Shown here piece by piece: positions 32,576-35,512 of a DNA stretch of 35,512 bases (positions within the stretch are counted from its first letter, which is position 1; every line of letters starts with the position of its first letter). The position numbers and the translations under genes were made by a program. Below the pieces are notes generated by a model, which did no database searches, was not told where the DNA came from, and saw only the letters and a program-made list of their open reading frames with translations. Origin of the DNA: Hymenobacter glacialis. Its GTDB lineage: Bacteria > Bacteroidota > Bacteroidia > Cytophagales > Hymenobacteraceae. The stretch covers positions 1 through 35,512 of the forward strand of contig NZ_MDZC01000061.1 in NCBI RefSeq assembly GCF_001816165.1, given 5' to 3'.

Positions 32576-34474
32576 ATGATTTCCATTTCCGACCTCGACT
32601 TCCACTTTGGCTCCCGGGCGCTGTACGACAACGCCAGCCTGCACATCAAGCCCAAAGACAAAATCGGCCTCATTGGCCTCAACGGCACCGGCAAGTCCAC
32701 GCTGCTGCGCCTGCTGGTGGGCGAGTACAAGGCCGACGGCGGCTCGATTTCGATGGCCAAGGACGTGAGCCTGGGTTTCTTGAACCAGGACCTGCTGAGC
32801 TACGACACGCACGAGAGCATTCTGCACGTGGCCATGCAGGCCTTTGAGGAGGCACTGGAGCTGCAGAAAAAAATCGACGACATTCTGGTGTTGTTCGAAA
32901 CCGACTACTCCGACGACCTCATCGACAAGCTGGCCACCATGCAGGAGCGGTTTGAGGCGTTGGGCGGCTACACCATGCAGTCGCGGGCCGAGGAAATCCT
33001 CGAAGGCCTGGGCTTCACCACCGAGGAGCTGACCAAGCCGCTCAAGTCCTTTTCGGGGGGCTGGCGCATGCGCGTGATGCTGGCCAAAATCCTGCTGCAG
33101 CAGCCCTCCCTCCTGCTCCTCGACGAACCCACCAACCACCTGGACCTGCCGTCTATTAAGTGGATCGAGAACTACTTGGCCGACTACGAGGGCGCGGTCA
33201 TCATCGTGAGCCACGACCGGGAATTCCTGGACCGCACCACCAACACCACGGTGGAGGTGATAGGCGGCAAGCTGGTGCCCTACGCCGGCAACTATTCCTA
33301 TTACCTGGAGGAAAAAGAAGAGCGCAACATCATCCAGAAGGGCGCTTTCGAGAACCAGCAGTCGCAGATTCGGGCGGCCGAGCGGTTTATTGAGCGCTTC
33401 AAGGCCAAGGCCAGCAAGGCCAAGCAGGCCCAGAGCCGCGTGAAGGCCCTCGACAAGCTGGAGCGCATTGAGGACGTGGCCAGCGACGCGGCCAAAATCA
33501 ACATGAAGTTCACCTTCAAAACCGAGCCCGGCCGCCACATTCTCCGCATGGAGCACGTGACCAAGAAGTACGACCAGAAGCTGATTTTCCGCGACACGAA
33601 CGTGCACATCGAGCGCGGCGACAAGATTGCGCTCATCGGCGCCAACGGCAAGGGCAAGTCCACGCTCATGCGCCTGGTGGCCGGCACCGAAGCCCCCACC
33701 GCCGGCAAGCACCAGCTGGGCCACAACGTAATCATGTCGTTCTACGCCCAGCACCAGCTGGAATCCCTCACGCTCGACAACGAGATACTGCAGGAGATGA
33801 GCGAGGCCGGCTCGAAGCGCAACGACATGGAATTGCGCTCGGTGCTGGGCTCGTTCCTGTTCACGGGCGAGGAGGTGTTCAAGAAAATAAAGGTGCTGAG
33901 CGGCGGTGAGAAAAGCCGCGTGGCCCTGGCCAAAACCCTGATTTCGGAAGCCAACTTCCTGCTGCTCGACGAACCCACCAACCACCTGGATATGGTGTCG
34001 GTGAACATCCTGATTCAGGCCCTGGAGCAGTACCAGGGCACGTTCATCGTCATCAGCCACGACCGGTTCTTTGTGGAGAATGTGGCCACCAAAATCTGGT
34101 ACATCGAAGACTTCCAGCTGAAGGAGTACCCCGGCACCTACGCCGAGTACGAAACCTGGCAGGAAGACCGCGAGAAAGCCGCCAAGAAAGCCGGCCTGCC
34201 CAGCCCCTCGGCGCCCAAGCCCCAGCCCAAAACCGAAGAGCCAAAGCCAGCCAACAACAGCAACGAGGCCAAAAAAGCCGCCCGGGAGCTGGCCGAGCTA
34301 GAAGCCAAAATCGACACCCTGGAAAAGGAGCTAGCCGGCTACGAAAAGCAGTTGGCCGACCCCAAAATCTACGAAAACACGGCGCAGCTCAAAGACGCGA
34401 CCATGAAATTTGAGCAGGTAAAAAAGGAGCTAACCCAGCTTAATGACCGCTGGGAAATGCTGGCTGAAGTGTAA
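32576..34474 (+). CDS. ABC-F family ATPase (Uup-like)
   Basis: ABC-F proteins have two ATPase domains without membrane segments and act on the ribosome, in translation rescue or antibiotic protection. The 632-residue protein has Walker A LIGLNGTGKSTLLRL (about 32-46), signature SFSGGWRMRVMLAKIL, Walker B LLLLDEPTNHLDLPS, and VSHDREFLDRTT. The second set is LIGANGKGKSTLMRL, VLSGGEKSRVALAKTL, LLLDEPTNHLDMVS and ISHDRFFVENVA. The interdomain linker is a charged helical hairpin. The C-terminus has a Pro-rich hinge and a coiled coil (ELAELEAKIDTLEKELAGYE), typical of Uup. The start at 32576 is after the promoter. A housekeeping translation factor is more likely than a resistance gene. Confidence 0.95.
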   Translation: MISISDLDFHFGSRALYDNASLHIKPKDKIGLIGLNGTGKSTLLRLLVGEYKADGGSISMAKDVSLGFLNQDLLSYDTHESILHVAMQAFEEALELQKKIDDILVLFETDYSDDLIDKLATMQERFEALGGYTMQSRAEEILEGLGFTTEELTKPLKSFSGGWRMRVMLAKILLQQPSLLLLDEPTNHLDLPSIKWIENYLADYEGAVIIVSHDREFLDRTTNTTVEVIGGKLVPYAGNYSYYLEEKEERNIIQKGAFENQQSQIRAAERFIERFKAKASKAKQAQSRVKALDKLERIEDVASDAAKINMKFTFKTEPGRHILRMEHVTKKYDQKLIFRDTNVHIERGDKIALIGANGKGKSTLMRLVAGTEAPTAGKHQLGHNVIMSFYAQHQLESLTLDNEILQEMSEAGSKRNDMELRSVLGSFLFTGEEVFKKIKVLSGGEKSRVALAKTLISEANFLLLDEPTNHLDMVSVNILIQALEQYQGTFIVISHDRFFVENVATKIWYIEDFQLKEYPGTYAEYETWQEDREKAAKKAGLPSPSAPKPQPKTEEPKPANNSNEAKKAARELAELEAKIDTLEKELAGYEKQLADPKIYENTAQLKDATMKFEQVKKELTQLNDRWEMLAEV

Positions 34475-34496
34475 TTCCTACAGTCCCTAAAAACTG

Positions 34497-34537
34497 AAAG
34501 CCTCTCCTGAAGCAATTACTTCGGGAGAGGCTTTTTT
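34497..34537 (+). terminator. Intrinsic terminator of the ABC-F gene
   Basis: AAAGCCTCTCCTGAAG pairs with CTTCGGGAGAGGCTTT (one mismatch) around a short AT-rich loop and is followed by TTT. It lies 22 nt after the stop. Confidence 0.85.
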
Positions 34538-34554
34538 GTTACTGGTAACGGCTA

Positions 34555-34728
34555 CGCATTTATGCAGGCCTGGAATTAGAATTCCTGTCTGCCCAAACCG
34601 TTGCCTAATTTATAATTAAAAGTTCATTTTTATTACTTTTGGTCAATAATGTTTTTCTGCCCGGAACTACTGCTGAAAGATGCACCACTGCTCATTGTTA
34701 GCACTTCAGCCAGGCTTGCATAAATGCG
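34555..34728. repeat. 174-bp AT-rich segment bounded by 19-bp inverted repeats
   Basis: CGCATTTATGCAGGCCTGG (34555-34573) and CCAGGCTTGCATAAATGCG (34710-34728) are inverted copies with one mismatch. Just outside each is TAAC/GTTA at a short distance. The interior is AT-rich and has no gene. Confidence 0.6.
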
Positions 34729-34747
34729 AATGTTATGTGCAGCATTT

Positions 34748-35134
34748 TTAGTCCGCACACTCATTGTACTTTAAAATATTTATCACTGTGTCAAGTTCAA
34801 TTGTATATGTTGTAAGTCCGTCTTGTCGGCTAAAACGATAACCATTTTCTGATTTGAACCAAATAGCATTTCCGTTGTCAACCTTTATAAACAAACTGTC
34901 GTGAAAAATTGAATTAGAATTTACTTTCGAGTTGTAAAACTTGGCTGTTTTAATACTGTTTATAAATTCTGCTGTGGCGTTTTTGTCAAATTGAATGTCG
35001 TAGAGTATGCAGTAGTCTTGCCACATATCTTGATATTCGTCTTTAAGGACTTTAAAATTTGTAGGAAGTTTTACATCACTGATGTTACGCGGATATTTAG
35101 GGGAGTGATTTACGTTTGGTGATGAGTTGCACAC
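34748..35134 (-). CDS. AT-rich orphan gene, unknown function, 5' end doubtful
   Basis: This 128-residue reading frame is much richer in A/T, Asn, Lys and Ser than everything else in the window, which suggests recent acquisition. I recognise no domain; YQDMWQDYCILYDIQF and DSLFIKVDNGNAIWFKSENG look like a compact alpha/beta protein. The frame begins with GTG at 35134 inside the start of the transposase on the other strand, and an in-frame stop lies only 8 codons further up. The segment after it (CNSSPNVNHSPKYP) resembles the mature start of a lipoprotein without its signal peptide. So the real N-terminus may have been cut off by the insertion element. ATG at 35026 (MWQDYCIL) is the first internal ATG. 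Confidence 0.5.
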   Translation of the reverse strand: MCNSSPNVNHSPKYPRNISDVKLPTNFKVLKDEYQDMWQDYCILYDIQFDKNATAEFINSIKTAKFYNSKVNSNSIFHDSLFIKVDNGNAIWFKSENGYRFSRQDGLTTYTIELDTVINILKYNECAD

Positions 35135-35512
35135 TGGATTTGTACACAGATTACCTGATTAGTTCGACGGGTCAAACGTCGGCCACGGGTTTATCACGGC
35201 TGCTGGATGGGGCCGTGAGTCACGACCAGGTCACGCGCTGGCTGAGTAGTTCGTATCTGGACTCTGAGCAGGTCTGGAAGCAGGCCAAGCCGGTGATTCG
35301 CGCGGCCGAGCAGCAGCGGGCGGACGACGACTTTGCGGTGCTACTCGTGGATGATTCCATCCTGGAAAAGGCCCACACGGACCCGAGTGCGTTGATTTGC
35401 ACCCACTGGGACCATAGCAAGGGCCGCTTCGTCAAGGGCCTCAATTTCGTCAGCCTACTCTACCAGGCCGGCGAGCTGGCCCTGCCCATCGCCGTGGAAC
35501 TCATCGAAAAAA
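35122..35512 (+). mobile_element. Transposase, N-terminal part (cut by window edge)
   Basis: An open frame from ATG 35122 to the window end (130 codons) begins MSCTLDLYTDYLISSTGQTS and continues with LSRLLDGAVSHDQVTRWLSS. It then shows AVLLVDDSILEKAHTD, LICTHWDHSKGRFVKGLN and FVSLLYQAG. The V-D-D-S pattern after a hydrophobic strand followed by CTHWDHS fits the DDE transposases of the IS701/IS4-like group seen in Bacteroidota. Its GC content is higher than the AT-rich DNA to its left, so the boundary is a composition break. The left end of the element is not defined, because the right end is outside the window. It likely inserted at or in the 5' part of the AT-rich orphan gene. Confidence 0.75.

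Noticed and set aside
32471..34060. Minus-strand frame of 529 codons opposite the ABC-F gene
   Set aside because: Low-information composition, and it covers both Walker motifs of the ABC-F protein on the other strand, which is clearly the real gene.

Overview
The window looks like chromosomal DNA of a Gram-negative, GC-rich member of the Bacteroidota, most like Hymenobacter and relatives (Cytophagales). The signs are twelve exact TAnnTTTG promoter elements in front of genes, almost no Shine-Dalgarno sequences, a ribosomal protein S16 with a long Ala/Glu tail, an LptD of the Bacteroidota type, and protein families typical of that group. This placement rests on gene content and motifs only; no 16S gene is present.

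Layout. Positions 1-655 (minus strand) hold pterin genes, queD overlapping the start of folE, which runs off the left edge. 921-2179 (plus) holds two uncharacterised genes, one for a secreted coiled-coil protein. 2296-4822 (minus) is the translation operon rpsP-rimM-trmD-rplS, with a terminator-like hairpin after rpsP and a separate promoter for rplS. 5008-8335 (minus) holds a fatty-acid desaturase, an RluA-type pseudouridine synthase, panB and a receiver-like domain without its phosphoacceptor Asp. 8486-13722 is an envelope cluster: lptD (minus), diverging from an N-acetylmuramoyl-L-alanine amidase and a MlaD/MCE protein (plus). 13872-15500 is a biotin-dependent acyl-CoA carboxyltransferase. 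It is followed by a secreted-protein gene broken by an in-frame stop (15523-15939), a J-domain protein, a helix-turn-helix-like protein, a MORN/YwqK-repeat protein and a SirB1-like protein. 20455-21771 (minus) holds a redoxin and a frameshifted 4'-phosphopantetheinyl transferase. 21920-24645 (plus) holds a WD40 protein, a DivIVA-domain protein and folB.

24822-30006 is the most notable stretch. A BlaI-type repressor and an M56 (BlaR1-like) membrane protease are preceded by three palindromic operators, TACGAANNNNTTCGTA. The protease gene runs with no intergenic gap into an AsmA-like gene that has lost its N-terminal membrane anchor, which looks like a deletion junction. After that come a three-copy 47-bp repeat, a second desaturase closely related to the first, a palindromic intergenic repeat also found at 6868-6978, a lipoprotein beta-propeller and an ABC-F ATPase. 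The right end (34555-35512) becomes AT-rich and carries a segment bounded by 19-bp inverted repeats, a small orphan gene and the start of a transposase.

Most of the window is core metabolism, translation and envelope biogenesis. The unusual content is at the regulatory and repeat level, plus three damaged genes. I did not find a clearly new multi-gene system. The best candidates for follow-up are the BlaI operator array with its rearranged protease/AsmA locus, the dispersed palindromic repeats, and the possible cassette-like segment at the right end.
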